Source: Proteobacteria bacterium UBA981 (GTDB lineage Bacteria > Pseudomonadota > Gammaproteobacteria > Ga0077536). From it: a stretch of 64,000 nt of DNA. Below, piece by piece: positions 8,370-16,924 of this stretch. Numbering within the stretch: the first letter of the stretch is position 1; each line of letters begins with the position of its first letter. Below the pieces are notes generated by a model. That model saw nothing but the letters and a program-made list of their open reading frames with translations, was not told the DNA's origin and did not search any database. The translations under genes were made by a program, and so were the position numbers. Where the stretch lies: the NCBI GenBank assembly GCA_002292285.1, contig DBBP01000019.1, forward strand, positions 143,741 through 207,740. Reading direction: 5' to 3'.

Positions 8370-9566
8370 ATGAGTGATGGCTTCAGCCCGCTTGTCGGCG
8401 TTCGCATCATTGAGTTCTCGAGCAGCATTGCCGGGCCTGCGGCGACGATGATTCTCGCGCAGCTCGGCGCGGACGTGATTAAGGTCGAATCGCCGCAAGG
8501 TGATGACGCGCGCGCCTGGCCGCCACATGTCGGCGATCGCAGTGTCGTTTTTCGCCAGATGAATCTGGGCAAGCGCGACATCGTCATTGATTTGAAGCAG
8601 CCCGAAGGTGTTGAGGTCGCGCTTGCACTCACTGACAGCGCTGCAGTGGTATTGCAGACCATGCGCCCCGGTGTCGCCGAACGCATCGGCATCGGCGCTG
8701 AGGCCGTCAGCGCGCGCAACCCGGATGTTATTTATTTCGACATGAATGCGTTCGGTACCGGTCCGGTCGGCAGCAATATGCCCGGTTACGATCCGATGGT
8801 GCAAGCCTTCACCGGCATCATGGCGATGACCGGACACGACGGTGCACCGCCAACCCGTTGTGCACCCTCGTTGATCGATCTCGGCACCGGACAGTGGATT
8901 GCCATGGGCGTGATGGCCGCGGTAATGGCTAAACAACGTGGCCAGTCGGTGAGCAGCATGGAAACGGCCCTGGTCGATACCGGATTCAATGTCGTCTCGT
9001 ATCAGGCAAGTAGCGCTTTGATGAGCGGTGAACGCCCGCCACGGGCCGGTTCCGGCAATCCGATCGCTGCGCCCTACCAATGCTTCAGCGCGCGGGATGG
9101 CGAATTGCTCCTTGCTGCGCCGAACGAAAAGCTCTGGAGGCTGGTCGTGCAGGTGCTTGAGGCACCCGCCCTGCTCGAGGATCCGCGCTTCGCTGACCCG
9201 GTGTCGCGCAGCGAACATCGCGACGCCTTGGAGCAGGCGCTTAACGCCTTGTTCGGGCAGATCGGCGTTGACGATTGGCTGACCCGTCTCGCCGCGGCGG
9301 GCGTTCCCGCAACACGGGTGTTCGGGCTCGAACAGGCAGTCGTGAGTGATATCGCTGAAGAGCGCCGCACTTTCGCCGAGTCCGACGGCGTGCCGTTGGT
9401 ACGCTTGCCCTGGTTGGTTGATGGCGAGCCCTTGGCTCCATCCGCGCCGGCGCCGCGCTTCGGGCAGCATACCCACGAGCTTCTCGAGGACCTCGGTTTC
9501 TCTGAGGAGCGCATCGCAGCACTGCTCACCGCGGGTGTTGTGCTCAGCGCAGTGGACCCCGATTAG
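8370..9566 (+). CDS. Class III (CaiB/BaiF) CoA-transferase, copy 2
   Basis: A 398-residue class III CoA-transferase. It begins FSPLVGVRIIEFSSSIAGP, carries LGADVIKVESPQGD, a KRDIVIDLKQPEG block, TMRPG and the catalytic aspartate in SLIDLGTGQ (Asp170). The ATG at 8370 was preferred over one four codons earlier because GGGGAA lies five bases before it. It is the middle one of three homologues that share the cluster and is only distantly similar to the flanking copies, so the three probably handle different acids. A VOC-family gene follows after 177 bp with its own ribosome-binding site. Confidence 0.92.
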   Translation: MSDGFSPLVGVRIIEFSSSIAGPAATMILAQLGADVIKVESPQGDDARAWPPHVGDRSVVFRQMNLGKRDIVIDLKQPEGVEVALALTDSAAVVLQTMRPGVAERIGIGAEAVSARNPDVIYFDMNAFGTGPVGSNMPGYDPMVQAFTGIMAMTGHDGAPPTRCAPSLIDLGTGQWIAMGVMAAVMAKQRGQSVSSMETALVDTGFNVVSYQASSALMSGERPPRAGSGNPIAAPYQCFSARDGELLLAAPNEKLWRLVVQVLEAPALLEDPRFADPVSRSEHRDALEQALNALFGQIGVDDWLTRLAAAGVPATRVFGLEQAVVSDIAEERRTFAESDGVPLVRLPWLVDGEPLAPSAPAPRFGQHTHELLEDLGFSEERIAALLTAGVVLSAVDPD

Positions 9567-9743
9567 TCATTGGCCGCTTTTACGCACCTCGTCGTTAGTG
9601 CAAGCGCGCACCGCCGATGTTGTCTGGCAATTGACTTGCATCCCGCATGACAATTAGCCCCGCAGCAGATAAACCAGCACTGATCGCTTTCGCGCCGACC
9701 GCAATGCGCGACACGATCGAACACCGGTCAACAAGGAACAGAC

Positions 9744-10067
9744 ATGAAGAAATTGCATATTGCGCTGTCGACCAACGACATAGCGGCCTCCATCAAGGAC
9801 TACACCACGCGGCTTGGCTGCGCGCCATGTTCTGAGGTTGCGAATGAATACGCCTTATGGCGCACCGAATCCCTTAATTTTTCGATTCGCCAGGATGTGT
9901 CATGTCCTGCAGGGGAACTCCGACATCTCGGTTGGGAGGATGACGCGGCGGAGGCATTCAGCGAACAGAAAGATATTAATGGCGTTACCTGGGAGCGTTT
10001 CAGTGCAGCACAGCAGGCTGAGGAAATAAACGCCTTGTGGCCTGAAGCGAAGTATCTGCCGAGCTAA
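9744..10067 (+). CDS. Small VOC (glyoxalase-like) family protein
   Basis: A 107-residue protein with the first half of the vicinal oxygen chelate pattern: KKLHIALSTNDIAASIKDYTTRLG is the classic beta-alpha opening, followed by EYALWRTESLNFSI strands. The C-terminal part is short and lacks the clear metal-binding Glu near the end, so the protein may be a single-domain binding variant rather than an active glyoxalase or dioxygenase. The start has AAGGAAC nine bases upstream. It lies between two CoA-transferase genes on the same strand, which suggests a link with their pathway, for example as an epimerase-like or binding partner, but that is inference. Confidence 0.7.
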   Translation: MKKLHIALSTNDIAASIKDYTTRLGCAPCSEVANEYALWRTESLNFSIRQDVSCPAGELRHLGWEDDAAEAFSEQKDINGVTWERFSAAQQAEEINALWPEAKYLPS

Positions 10068-10197
10068 GCGATTCGCTGGGACTCGACCCACTACGCCGGG
10101 CGATCAAGAATGGCCGTCGAACTGCTAACTTGTCAGCGCAGCTGAATTCCACAATCTCGAATGCGGGCACGCCAGCCGGCAAACAGCGGAGAAGACG

Positions 10198-11418
10198 ATG
10201 AGCAATACCTCGGGTTTGGCTTTGAGCGATGTGCGCGTTCTTGATTTAACGCGCGCGGTCGCTGGACCGACGTGCACGCGCTTGCTGGTAGAGATGGGCG
10301 CGGAGGTGATCAAGATCGAGGCAATGCCGGACGGCGATTTTTCGCGCGGCGTTTCCGTTTTCAAAAATGATCGCAGCCTGTATTTCATGCAGCAAAACCG
10401 CGGCAAACAAAGTCTGTGTGTCAATTTGCGCGACCCCCGCGGCATGGCCTTACTGCTGGAACTCGTGCCCAAAGTTGATGTGGTGGTCGAGAACTTTCGC
10501 CCCGGTGTCATCGATGCGATGGGCCTCGGTTATGAGCGTCTGCGTGAGCTCAAGCCGGATATCGTGCTGTGTTCGATCTCAAGCTTTGGTCAAACCGGTC
10601 CGCTGTCTGACAAGCCTGGTTACGACTTTATTGGTCAGGCTTACTCCGGAATGACTTCGATGGTCGGCGAATATGGTGAGCGGCCGGGATTGATTGGGGC
10701 AGCGGTCGGTGACGCGGGTACCGGCGCGCACGCCGCACTTGGTGTGCTGGCTGCTTTGCGTCGGCGTGACCGCGATGGCGTAGGGGACCATCTGGATGTC
10801 GCTATACTTGATACGTACTACAGTTATCACGACGCGAATGTGCACAGCGTGAACGGATCTGGCGGTGCTCTATCGCCAACACGTAACGGCGCGCACACAC
10901 CTTACCTGAGTCCCTGCGGCGTCTTTCGTGCCAGCGGCGGCTTCATTGTGATTATGGCCTTCATGCATCATTGGCCGGATTTATGTCGCAGCATGCAACG
11001 CGGAGATTTGATTTCACACGCGGATTTCTGCGAAGAAGCACTGCGCATAAAAAACCGTGCTGCACTGACGACCATTATCGAAGCATGGCTGGCGGAGTTT
11101 CCCGACGTCGCCAGCGCAGTCCAAGTCATGCAGGCCGGTGACGTACCGTGTGCGCCGGTGCTGACCATTGAGGAAACGCTGACCGATGACCACCTGCGTG
11201 CGCGCGGCACGGTGCGTACTGTCGACGATCCCTTGCACGGAAAGGTCGACATCCCCGGTAACCCGATTCGCTGGAAAGATCATCCCAACAACATTCCTTT
11301 GAGCGCGCCCCTGCTCGGGCAACATAACGTTGAGGTATTGCGGGACAAGCTTGGCAAGGATGCAGAAACCATTGATGCCCTCATCGAGGCCGGCGTCTTG
11401 GGTCAGAAAAACTGCTGA
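10198..11418 (+). CDS. Class III (CaiB/BaiF) CoA-transferase, copy 3
   Basis: A 406-residue class III CoA-transferase and the most canonical of the three here. It has LSDVRVLDLTRAVAGP, MGAEVIKIEAMPDGD, QQNRGKQSLCVNL, VVENFRPGVIDAMGLGY and the catalytic aspartate in AAVGDAGTG (Asp172). The downstream GDHLDVAILD segment matches the family. A GGAG sequence precedes the ATG. Members of this clade are often annotated as succinyl-CoA:carboxylate or formyl-CoA-like transferases. It is followed after a 214-bp spacer by an atypical SDR on the same strand. The physiological acid is unknown; see the finding that compares it with class III transferases acting on 3-sulfinopropionate. Confidence 0.94.
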   Translation: MSNTSGLALSDVRVLDLTRAVAGPTCTRLLVEMGAEVIKIEAMPDGDFSRGVSVFKNDRSLYFMQQNRGKQSLCVNLRDPRGMALLLELVPKVDVVVENFRPGVIDAMGLGYERLRELKPDIVLCSISSFGQTGPLSDKPGYDFIGQAYSGMTSMVGEYGERPGLIGAAVGDAGTGAHAALGVLAALRRRDRDGVGDHLDVAILDTYYSYHDANVHSVNGSGGALSPTRNGAHTPYLSPCGVFRASGGFIVIMAFMHHWPDLCRSMQRGDLISHADFCEEALRIKNRAALTTIIEAWLAEFPDVASAVQVMQAGDVPCAPVLTIEETLTDDHLRARGTVRTVDDPLHGKVDIPGNPIRWKDHPNNIPLSAPLLGQHNVEVLRDKLGKDAETIDALIEAGVLGQKNC

Positions 11419-11632
11419 CCACGCCTCCGCGCTAGCTGACTCGCAAGGTCGATCACGGTCGTCCGCTGCTGCGCAGAATCCTCAGGCCTCCTTGCCTGGC
11501 GGCCTGCAAACTGAGGGTTTGGCACGAATACCCGCCGCAGACCGACCGGAGTGAAACGCGGGCATGCTATAAACCCCTCAGGAAGGTGCCGGCGATTTCG
11601 GCATCGAGAATTTGACGACACAGGATCCGGTT

Positions 11633-12562
11633 ATGGCTTTCAGCGCAGATTTCGACCAATTTAAATTTGACCACAAAGCGTTCGCTGGCAAGCGCGTGCT
11701 GATCACGGGGTCCGGGAAAGACGGCGGCATTGGTCAAGGGCTCGCGCTTGCGGCTGCGGCCAATGGCGCCGAAGTCGTCGGTGTGCATTTCCACAGCAGC
11801 TACCGCGACGGCTTCGATATGGTCGAGGCGGTGCGTGCGCGCGGCGTAAAGGCGTTCGCGATGCAGGCCGATGTCACCAATACGCGCGATTTATGGGCGT
11901 CGCGCAGTTATGTCATCGAACAGATGGGCGGCAAAGGGCCGGACATTGTGATTTGCAACTCCGGACTGACGGAGAAGGGCTATCGGTTCGGTCGTGCGCT
12001 GCCCGAAATCGACGGGGAAGGGCGCGCCGAGCGGCGCGCGCGAGTAAGGCGCGATTTTATCGAGCATCTGGCTGAAACGAAGCTCGTGATGGATACCAAA
12101 ATCGATGGCTTTGTTTATCTCACCCACTTGTGGGCAGGCGAGGCTGTGTATCACCAGCAGCCGATTCAGTTCGTCTACATTTCGTCGATGCAAGCTCTCG
12201 AACCGGGCATGGCCGTTCCCGGTTATGTGGTCGCGAACTGGGCGGTGTTGAAGCTGCCAGAAGTGTTGAAGGTTAATTTGGGTCGAGCGAGTGACATGGC
12301 AAGCGCGTGCTGCCTGATGCTGCCTTTTGTGCGCACAGGTATGACGGAAGAATACGCTGACAACCCGAAAGTTTACGGACGCTGGCAGCCGCGCATGCTC
12401 GAAACCCACGAAGCAGCTGGCGCGGTCATCGATCTATTGAGCAGACCCGCCGAACAGCTCAATCTAGCTAATCTAAAGCTCAACGTAGCAGGCACCAGCG
12501 ACGATATCGAACTCAAATGGTCTACCGTGAAACTCGAGGCAGTGGAACAACCGCTCGATTGA
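11633..12562 (+). CDS. Atypical SDR with Lys-to-Asn active-site change
   Basis: A 309-residue protein resembling the ketoreductase domain of large fatty acid synthases. It has a TGSGKDGGIG nucleotide-binding loop instead of the common TGxxxGIG, CNSG in place of NNAG, a long charged insertion (roughly residues 125-155) and a serine strand FVYISSMQ. The tyrosine segment reads GYVVANWA, so the position four after Tyr is Asn rather than the Lys of the SDR tetrad. A TTG start 21 bases upstream is possible; the ATG was chosen because of AGGA at a suitable distance. It ends the acyl-CoA cluster, suggesting a 3-oxoacyl or hydroxyacyl substrate if active. Loss of Lys may mean weak or altered activity. 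Confidence 0.75.
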   Translation: MAFSADFDQFKFDHKAFAGKRVLITGSGKDGGIGQGLALAAAANGAEVVGVHFHSSYRDGFDMVEAVRARGVKAFAMQADVTNTRDLWASRSYVIEQMGGKGPDIVICNSGLTEKGYRFGRALPEIDGEGRAERRARVRRDFIEHLAETKLVMDTKIDGFVYLTHLWAGEAVYHQQPIQFVYISSMQALEPGMAVPGYVVANWAVLKLPEVLKVNLGRASDMASACCLMLPFVRTGMTEEYADNPKVYGRWQPRMLETHEAAGAVIDLLSRPAEQLNLANLKLNVAGTSDDIELKWSTVKLEAVEQPLD

Positions 12563-12659
12563 CCGGCCTTACGATGTTTCCTTACGCGCTGGGGCACAGG
12601 CCGCTCCCGGTGCCAGCCCCTTTATCGTTGCGTCAACCATCGTGCCAGGATGCCTCGTT

Positions 12660-12718
12660 TAATTCGGGGACAGTTACTGTATTTCCGCTACGGAAATACA
12701 GTAACTGTCCCCGAATTA
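12660..12718. repeat. REP-like palindrome, copy with perfect 28-bp arms
   Basis: Perfect inverted repeat: arms 12660-12687 and 12691-12718 with a three-base loop (CTA). The arm starts AATTCGGGGACAGTTACTGT and ends in TATTTCCG. The same arm, 26 bases long, recurs near 15.6 and 57.0 kb. It sits between an SDR gene and the VHL-beta-like gene, where the transcript would fold into a very stable hairpin. Open frames running through it on either strand are by-products of the palindrome. Confidence 0.9.
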
Positions 12719-12773
12719 GGCAGGGTGGATCCGGGCGGCGTCACCAGTCGCCATCACAACTTGGAGTCGGCGC

Positions 12774-13661
12774 ATGCAACAACCTGACTCACACTTCGCA
12801 AGTAATCTGGCATCTGCATCGCAGCGCAAGAATCTGGCCATTCTCGCGGTCATGGTGCTGGTACCCTTGGTGCTCATCGGGCTGGCGGTAAGCTTTTGGG
12901 TGAGCGAGGAGTCGGTCCGGGAGCATGCAGCGATAGTCACTGAGGGCACTCCCACGTCCACTGTGACCGCCTCGGAGGTGCCGGGACACGTTGACTCTGC
13001 TCCAAGTCAATCTGGGTCGAGCCGTATCGAATCCGCTAAACACTCGACTACGCGCGAGCAACCGCCGAGTGCCGACGCGCATCCGTCTTCCGTGATGTCC
13101 TCGCATTCAAGTGTCGCCACCACAATCGCGGTTTATAACGAGGGGGAGACAACCGTCGATGTTTACTGGATAGATTTCGATGGCCACGAACGGCCGTATT
13201 TTTCGCTTGGGCCGGGGAAGCGCCAGACTCAGGAAACTTACGTAGGGCACAGTTGGGTCGTCCGCGATAAGAGCACCACGAAAGAGCTCTTGAGCGCCAC
13301 GGCCAAGGTCGCGCCCACTGCGATTCGCGTTGGCGAAGGTAAAGAAGAGCCTGAAATTGAGGCCGCTGCGTCGACATTGGCTCTGCTGGGTGCTTACGAA
13401 AATCGCAAATACGGGGACAGTAAAAATGACTGGCACTACGTGACGCTATCGGCAGCCGGGAAAGACACCCTCAGCTGGTCGAATCGTGCTGGTGTTTCAT
13501 GGACATTAACGGCGACGAGCGATCCGAACACATGGTCAGTGGGCGCCGATTCGCCTTATTTCGGGCGAGGACATCGCAGCGCGGACGTAGAATTTCATGC
13601 CGACGGGCGGGTTATCCGACTCACCGGCCCGGGTGGTGAGTGGTACTATCGCGTCCCCTGA
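12774..13661 (+). CDS. Membrane-anchored protein with VHL-beta-like domain
   Basis: A 295-residue protein of unknown function. Residues 1-20 are polar, 21-42 form one hydrophobic segment, and 45-112 are a Ser/Thr/Pro-rich linker, so the rest should be periplasmic. Residues about 116-182 look like the beta domain of the von Hippel-Lindau protein: a strand ending VYNEGE, then VDVYWIDFDGHERPYFSL, a GPGKRQTQETY turn and HSWVVRDK, which follow the order N-x-x-x, YWIDxxG, L-x-PG, QxTYxxHPWVV of that domain. Residues about 200-295 form a second beta-rich region ending GGEWYYRVP with no family I recognise. GGAG precedes the ATG. A palindrome lies just upstream and an MFS gene downstream. Domain identity is from memory of the motif. 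Confidence 0.75.
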   Translation: MQQPDSHFASNLASASQRKNLAILAVMVLVPLVLIGLAVSFWVSEESVREHAAIVTEGTPTSTVTASEVPGHVDSAPSQSGSSRIESAKHSTTREQPPSADAHPSSVMSSHSSVATTIAVYNEGETTVDVYWIDFDGHERPYFSLGPGKRQTQETYVGHSWVVRDKSTTKELLSATAKVAPTAIRVGEGKEEPEIEAAASTLALLGAYENRKYGDSKNDWHYVTLSAAGKDTLSWSNRAGVSWTLTATSDPNTWSVGADSPYFGRGHRSADVEFHADGRVIRLTGPGGEWYYRVP

Positions 13662-13753
13662 TGGGTGCTTGAGTCTCGGCCGAACACTCTGCACAACTGA
13701 AATCCAGCAGTGTTGCAATGGGCTGGGTGCCTTGTCTGGATCTCGAGAACCGC

Positions 13754-14986
13754 ATGACTACCGTGAATCCCGATAATCTCTCCGCGCGGGCGCCAGTGCC
13801 GCCTTTGCTGACCCCGCGCTTCGCGCTGCTTTTGTTCAACGCGGGAATTTTCGGTCTCGCGTTTTCGACCTATTTTTTGCTGCCCAAATTTCTCGCCGTT
13901 GAACTCGCCGCCGATGCTGCGACGATCGGGAGCGTTACCTCAATAGCTTGGCTCGCGTCGGTTTTCGTGGTGCCAATTGTTGGCGTGCAGATAGACCATC
14001 ACGGTCGCAAATATTTCGGCTGCCTCGGCGCGACCATTTTCGCCTTCGCGTGTCTGGGATATCTCTGGGTATCCGCCGTTGGACCACTGCTATGGATCCT
14101 GCGTCTTTGCCAGGGCCTCTCCTTCACACTTTTTTTCGTTTCCATGTCGACACTTGCCACCGATATCTCGCCGGCCGAGCGACTCGGACAAGCCATTGGC
14201 GTTTTCGGCGCCGTGATGATTTCAACCAACGCCATCGGTCCGGCGCTCGCGGAATGGGGCGCTCAACAATACGGCTGGCCAACGATATTCGCTGCCACAG
14301 CGTGTTGTGCAGGCCTCGCGGCAATATTGACCTTGTTCGTGCCCGAGCAACACAAGAAACACGACCAAGCCGAGCGGACCAGCATGCTACAGGTCATCAC
14401 CCGCCCCGGATTGCGACGCATATTGCTCGTCGCGACCATGGCCGGCTGGACGTTTGCCGCTGTGTTTACTTTCTATCAACCGTGGGCTCTGGAGCTTGGT
14501 TTCGAGCAAGTTTCGAGCTTTCTCATTGCCTATGCCCTGTGCGCGATGGTGTCGCGCATCGGGCTCGGCGGGCTCGCCGATCGCCTCGGTCGGCTGCGCG
14601 TGGCGAAAGCGGCCTTGCTGCTATACGTCTCAGTGCCATTTGCCTTGATTTGGCTCGACGTTATTGGGCTAACCCTCACTGGTGCGCTCCTCGGTCTCGC
14701 GCATGGCGTCTTCTTCCCAGCCCTGAACGCGCTGGCCGTCGACTACGCGCAGGATGGCGAGCGCGGCAAAGCCATGGCTTCGTTTAACGGTGCATTCAAT
14801 GTCGGTTTTTTCTCTGGCAGTTTTTTATTGGGCTACGTCGTGCTGGCTACCAACTACCCCACCATATTCGTAATTGCGGGCGCGAGCTGTTTCGCGGCCT
14901 TCGTGGTGCTATCGAGCACGCCGAAAATGGCGGCGGGGAAAACCCGAGAGCCGTCGGAGGCCGCGCATAAGCACAGCAGCGAGTAG
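13754..14986 (+). CDS. MFS transporter
   Basis: A 410-residue inner-membrane protein with about twelve hydrophobic segments in two halves, as in the major facilitator superfamily. The loop between helices 2 and 3 contains the expected G-x-x-x-D-x-x-G-R/K pattern as GVQIDHHGRKYFG, and the second half repeats it as GLGGLADRLGRLRV. A central cytoplasmic loop (VPEQHKKHDQAERTS) separates the halves. A start 12 codons earlier exists, but the ATG here has a GAG upstream and gives a normal N-terminus. It resembles drug or small-solute exporters of the tetracycline/arabinose-efflux type; direction and substrate are not known. It follows the VHL-like gene by about 90 bp on the same strand. Confidence 0.9.
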   Translation: MTTVNPDNLSARAPVPPLLTPRFALLLFNAGIFGLAFSTYFLLPKFLAVELAADAATIGSVTSIAWLASVFVVPIVGVQIDHHGRKYFGCLGATIFAFACLGYLWVSAVGPLLWILRLCQGLSFTLFFVSMSTLATDISPAERLGQAIGVFGAVMISTNAIGPALAEWGAQQYGWPTIFAATACCAGLAAILTLFVPEQHKKHDQAERTSMLQVITRPGLRRILLVATMAGWTFAAVFTFYQPWALELGFEQVSSFLIAYALCAMVSRIGLGGLADRLGRLRVAKAALLLYVSVPFALIWLDVIGLTLTGALLGLAHGVFFPALNALAVDYAQDGERGKAMASFNGAFNVGFFSGSFLLGYVVLATNYPTIFVIAGASCFAAFVVLSSTPKMAAGKTREPSEAAHKHSSE

Positions 14987-15152
14987 GGCGTAGCCGATGC
15001 TCGCAGACGGCAGGAGATTGCTTACGAGTCACGCGACGGCGATTATTCGGTCTGCAAGCAAATTAACGCTAGATGTCGGGCGCCCGAATTTCGCCCGCCG
15101 ACCCTGCAGGCTCGGTCCATCAGGCCAATCGAATCGCCCTTCAACTCACCGG

Positions 15153-15488
15153 CTAATCATCCGACGATGCCTCAACTATCACGTGGTCCGTGATAACCAC
15201 GACATCGTGTCGCCCAAGGAAGTTCGGCACATCTGCAAGTGCTCGCTGGCCGGCTTCACTTTCCCAGGCAGCGGTCATCGCCTCATCACTCGGGTAGTCA
15301 ATGAACGCGAAGCCATCGACCCCAAACTCCTTACTCGGCGCCTCGAGGTGGCGCTGGACGTAGCGAATCACATTCGGCAGCGCTGCTGCTAACGGCGCGT
15401 GTACGTCCAGCCAGTAGCGGTCAAATTCCTCGAAACTCATGGCGTCCTTGCGTCCAAGAATAGCGACTGTACGAATTGGTTTACTCAT
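15153..15488 (-). CDS. EthD domain protein
   Basis: A 111-residue dimeric alpha-beta barrel protein of the EthD group. The hallmark opening is clear: AILGRKDAMSFEEFDRYWLDVHAPLAAALP, with the conserved F-x-x-Y/W-W-x-x-x-H-x-P, followed by RYVQRHLE and a DYPSDEAM helix. EthD was first seen next to an ethyl tert-butyl ether-degrading P450, but most homologues are small proteins of unknown catalytic role in degradative clusters. GGAGG lies at a good distance from the ATG. It is on the minus strand, with a palindromic repeat upstream at 15.55 kb separating it from the acyl-CoA dehydrogenase genes; a shared transcript is possible but uncertain. Confidence 0.85.
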   Translation of the reverse strand: MSKPIRTVAILGRKDAMSFEEFDRYWLDVHAPLAAALPNVIRYVQRHLEAPSKEFGVDGFAFIDYPSDEAMTAAWESEAGQRALADVPNFLGRHDVVVITDHVIVEASSDD

Positions 15489-15547
15489 CTGCGCAATCCT
15501 CCGGGATAACCGAGGCGCTTGCCTGATTCCTAATTTGGGGATTCCCC

Positions 15548-15604
15548 AATTCGGGGACAGTTACTGTATTTCCCCTATGGAAATACAGTAACTGTCCCCG
15601 AATT
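15548..15604. repeat. REP-like palindrome, 26-bp arms
   Basis: Arms 15548-15573 and 15579-15604 are perfect inverted copies around a five-base loop (CCTAT). The arm is the same 26 bases found at 12.66 and 57.04 kb. A short extra near-palindrome (AATTTGGGGATTCCCCAATT) abuts its left side. It lies in the spacer between the glutaryl-CoA dehydrogenase gene and the EthD gene. Confidence 0.9.
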
Positions 15605-15642
15605 AAATCGATAGGTGCCGGGGCGACATGTGACGGACTACA

Positions 15643-16863
15643 CTAGCCCGTGAACGCCTGGATGTTGGTTTGTGTGCGGCCGAGGATCAGGGCGTGGACG
15701 TCATGTGTCCCTTCGTATGTGTTGACCGATTCCAGGTTGAGCATGTGTCTGATGACGTGAAACTCGTCGGAGATCCCGTTGCCGCCGTGCATGTCGCGCG
15801 CGGTCCGCGCGATATCGAGTGCTTTGCCGGCGTTGTTGCGCTTGATTAGCGAGATCATCTCACTGGCAGCTTCGCCGCGCTCGATCAAACGTCCCACGCG
15901 CAACGACGCATTCAATCCGAGCGCGATCTCGGTCTGCATGTCCGCAAGCTTTTTCTGGATGAGCTGATTGGCTGCGAGCGGGCGGCCAAACTGGGTCCGA
16001 TCTATCGTGTAATCACGCGCGGCGTGCCAGCATGCTTCAGCAGCGCCCATCGCGCCCCAGGAGATACCGAATCTGGCGCTGTTCAGGCAACCAAAGGGTC
16101 CGCTCAGGCCGCGCGCGTTCGGGAGTTTGTTCGCTTCCGGCACGAACACCTCATCCATGACAATCTCTCCTGTCATCGACGCCCGCATGGAGAACTTACC
16201 TTCGATTTTGGGCGTCGAGAGGCCCGCCATACCACGTTCAAGAATAAAACCGCGAATCACGCCTTCGTCGTCCTTGGCCCACACCACCATTACATCCGCG
16301 AGTGGCGAATTGGAGATCCACATCTTGTTTCCAGTAACGGCGTAACCTCCGTCGACGCTTTTAGCGCGCGACTTCATCGAGCCCGCATCGGAACCATGAT
16401 CCGGTTCCGTTAAACCGAAACAGCCGACCCATTCGCCGCTCGCAAGCTTGGGTAGAAATTTCACCCGCTGCTCTTCGCTGCCGTAGGCGTGAATAGGTTG
16501 CATCACCAGTGACGACTGTACGCTTGCCGCTGAACGGTAACCCGAATCAACACGTTCAATCTCGCGCGCGATCAATCCGTAGCAGACATAACCAAGGCCC
16601 GCGCAGCCGTACTGCTCCGGCAAGGTCGCCCCGAGCAAACCAAGCTCGCCCATCTCGCGGAACATCGCGCGGTCGAGTGTCTCATTGCGAAAATCCTGCA
16701 CCACGCGTGGCAGCAAAGTTTCCTGCGCATATTTGCGCGCTGTCTGCTGCACCATGCGTTCTTCGTCACTTAGTTCGGACTCGAGTAAAAATGGGTCGTC
16801 CCATTTGAACGGTGCGTTCGCAATGTTGGTATGGGCGTGGCCGGCCTTGAGGGGTGTGGACAT
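15643..16863 (-). CDS. gcdH: Glutaryl-CoA dehydrogenase
   Basis: A 406-residue acyl-CoA dehydrogenase close to glutaryl-CoA dehydrogenase, which oxidises and decarboxylates glutaryl-CoA to crotonyl-CoA in lysine and tryptophan breakdown. The catalytic glutamate is in NTYEGTHDVHALILGR (Glu384). The arginine that binds the distal carboxylate in this enzyme is present in SGYRSAASVQSS (Arg110). FAD-binding segments CFGLTEPDHGSD and MWISNS are intact. The open frame extends 127 codons further upstream into the neighbouring gene, but the start MSTPLKAG at 16863 gives the normal family length. The next gene upstream on the same strand is another acyl-CoA dehydrogenase, 61 bp away, so they likely form an operon. 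Confidence 0.92.
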   Translation of the reverse strand: MSTPLKAGHAHTNIANAPFKWDDPFLLESELSDEERMVQQTARKYAQETLLPRVVQDFRNETLDRAMFREMGELGLLGATLPEQYGCAGLGYVCYGLIAREIERVDSGYRSAASVQSSLVMQPIHAYGSEEQRVKFLPKLASGEWVGCFGLTEPDHGSDAGSMKSRAKSVDGGYAVTGNKMWISNSPLADVMVVWAKDDEGVIRGFILERGMAGLSTPKIEGKFSMRASMTGEIVMDEVFVPEANKLPNARGLSGPFGCLNSARFGISWGAMGAAEACWHAARDYTIDRTQFGRPLAANQLIQKKLADMQTEIALGLNASLRVGRLIERGEAASEMISLIKRNNAGKALDIARTARDMHGGNGISDEFHVIRHMLNLESVNTYEGTHDVHALILGRTQTNIQAFTG

Positions 16864-16924
16864 ATCGATTCTCGTCTTACGCGTTGAGCTTAGTGGGCAT
16901 TTCGGGCTGAGCGATGTGCGGCAC

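Noticed and set aside
8310..9476. 388-codon open frame on the minus strand
   Set aside because: Fully antisense to a CoA-transferase with all family motifs; the frame is a codon-bias shadow without any domain pattern.
12517..12891. Frames crossing the palindrome, also near 56967-57158
   Set aside because: They share residues only because they translate the same repeat arm.
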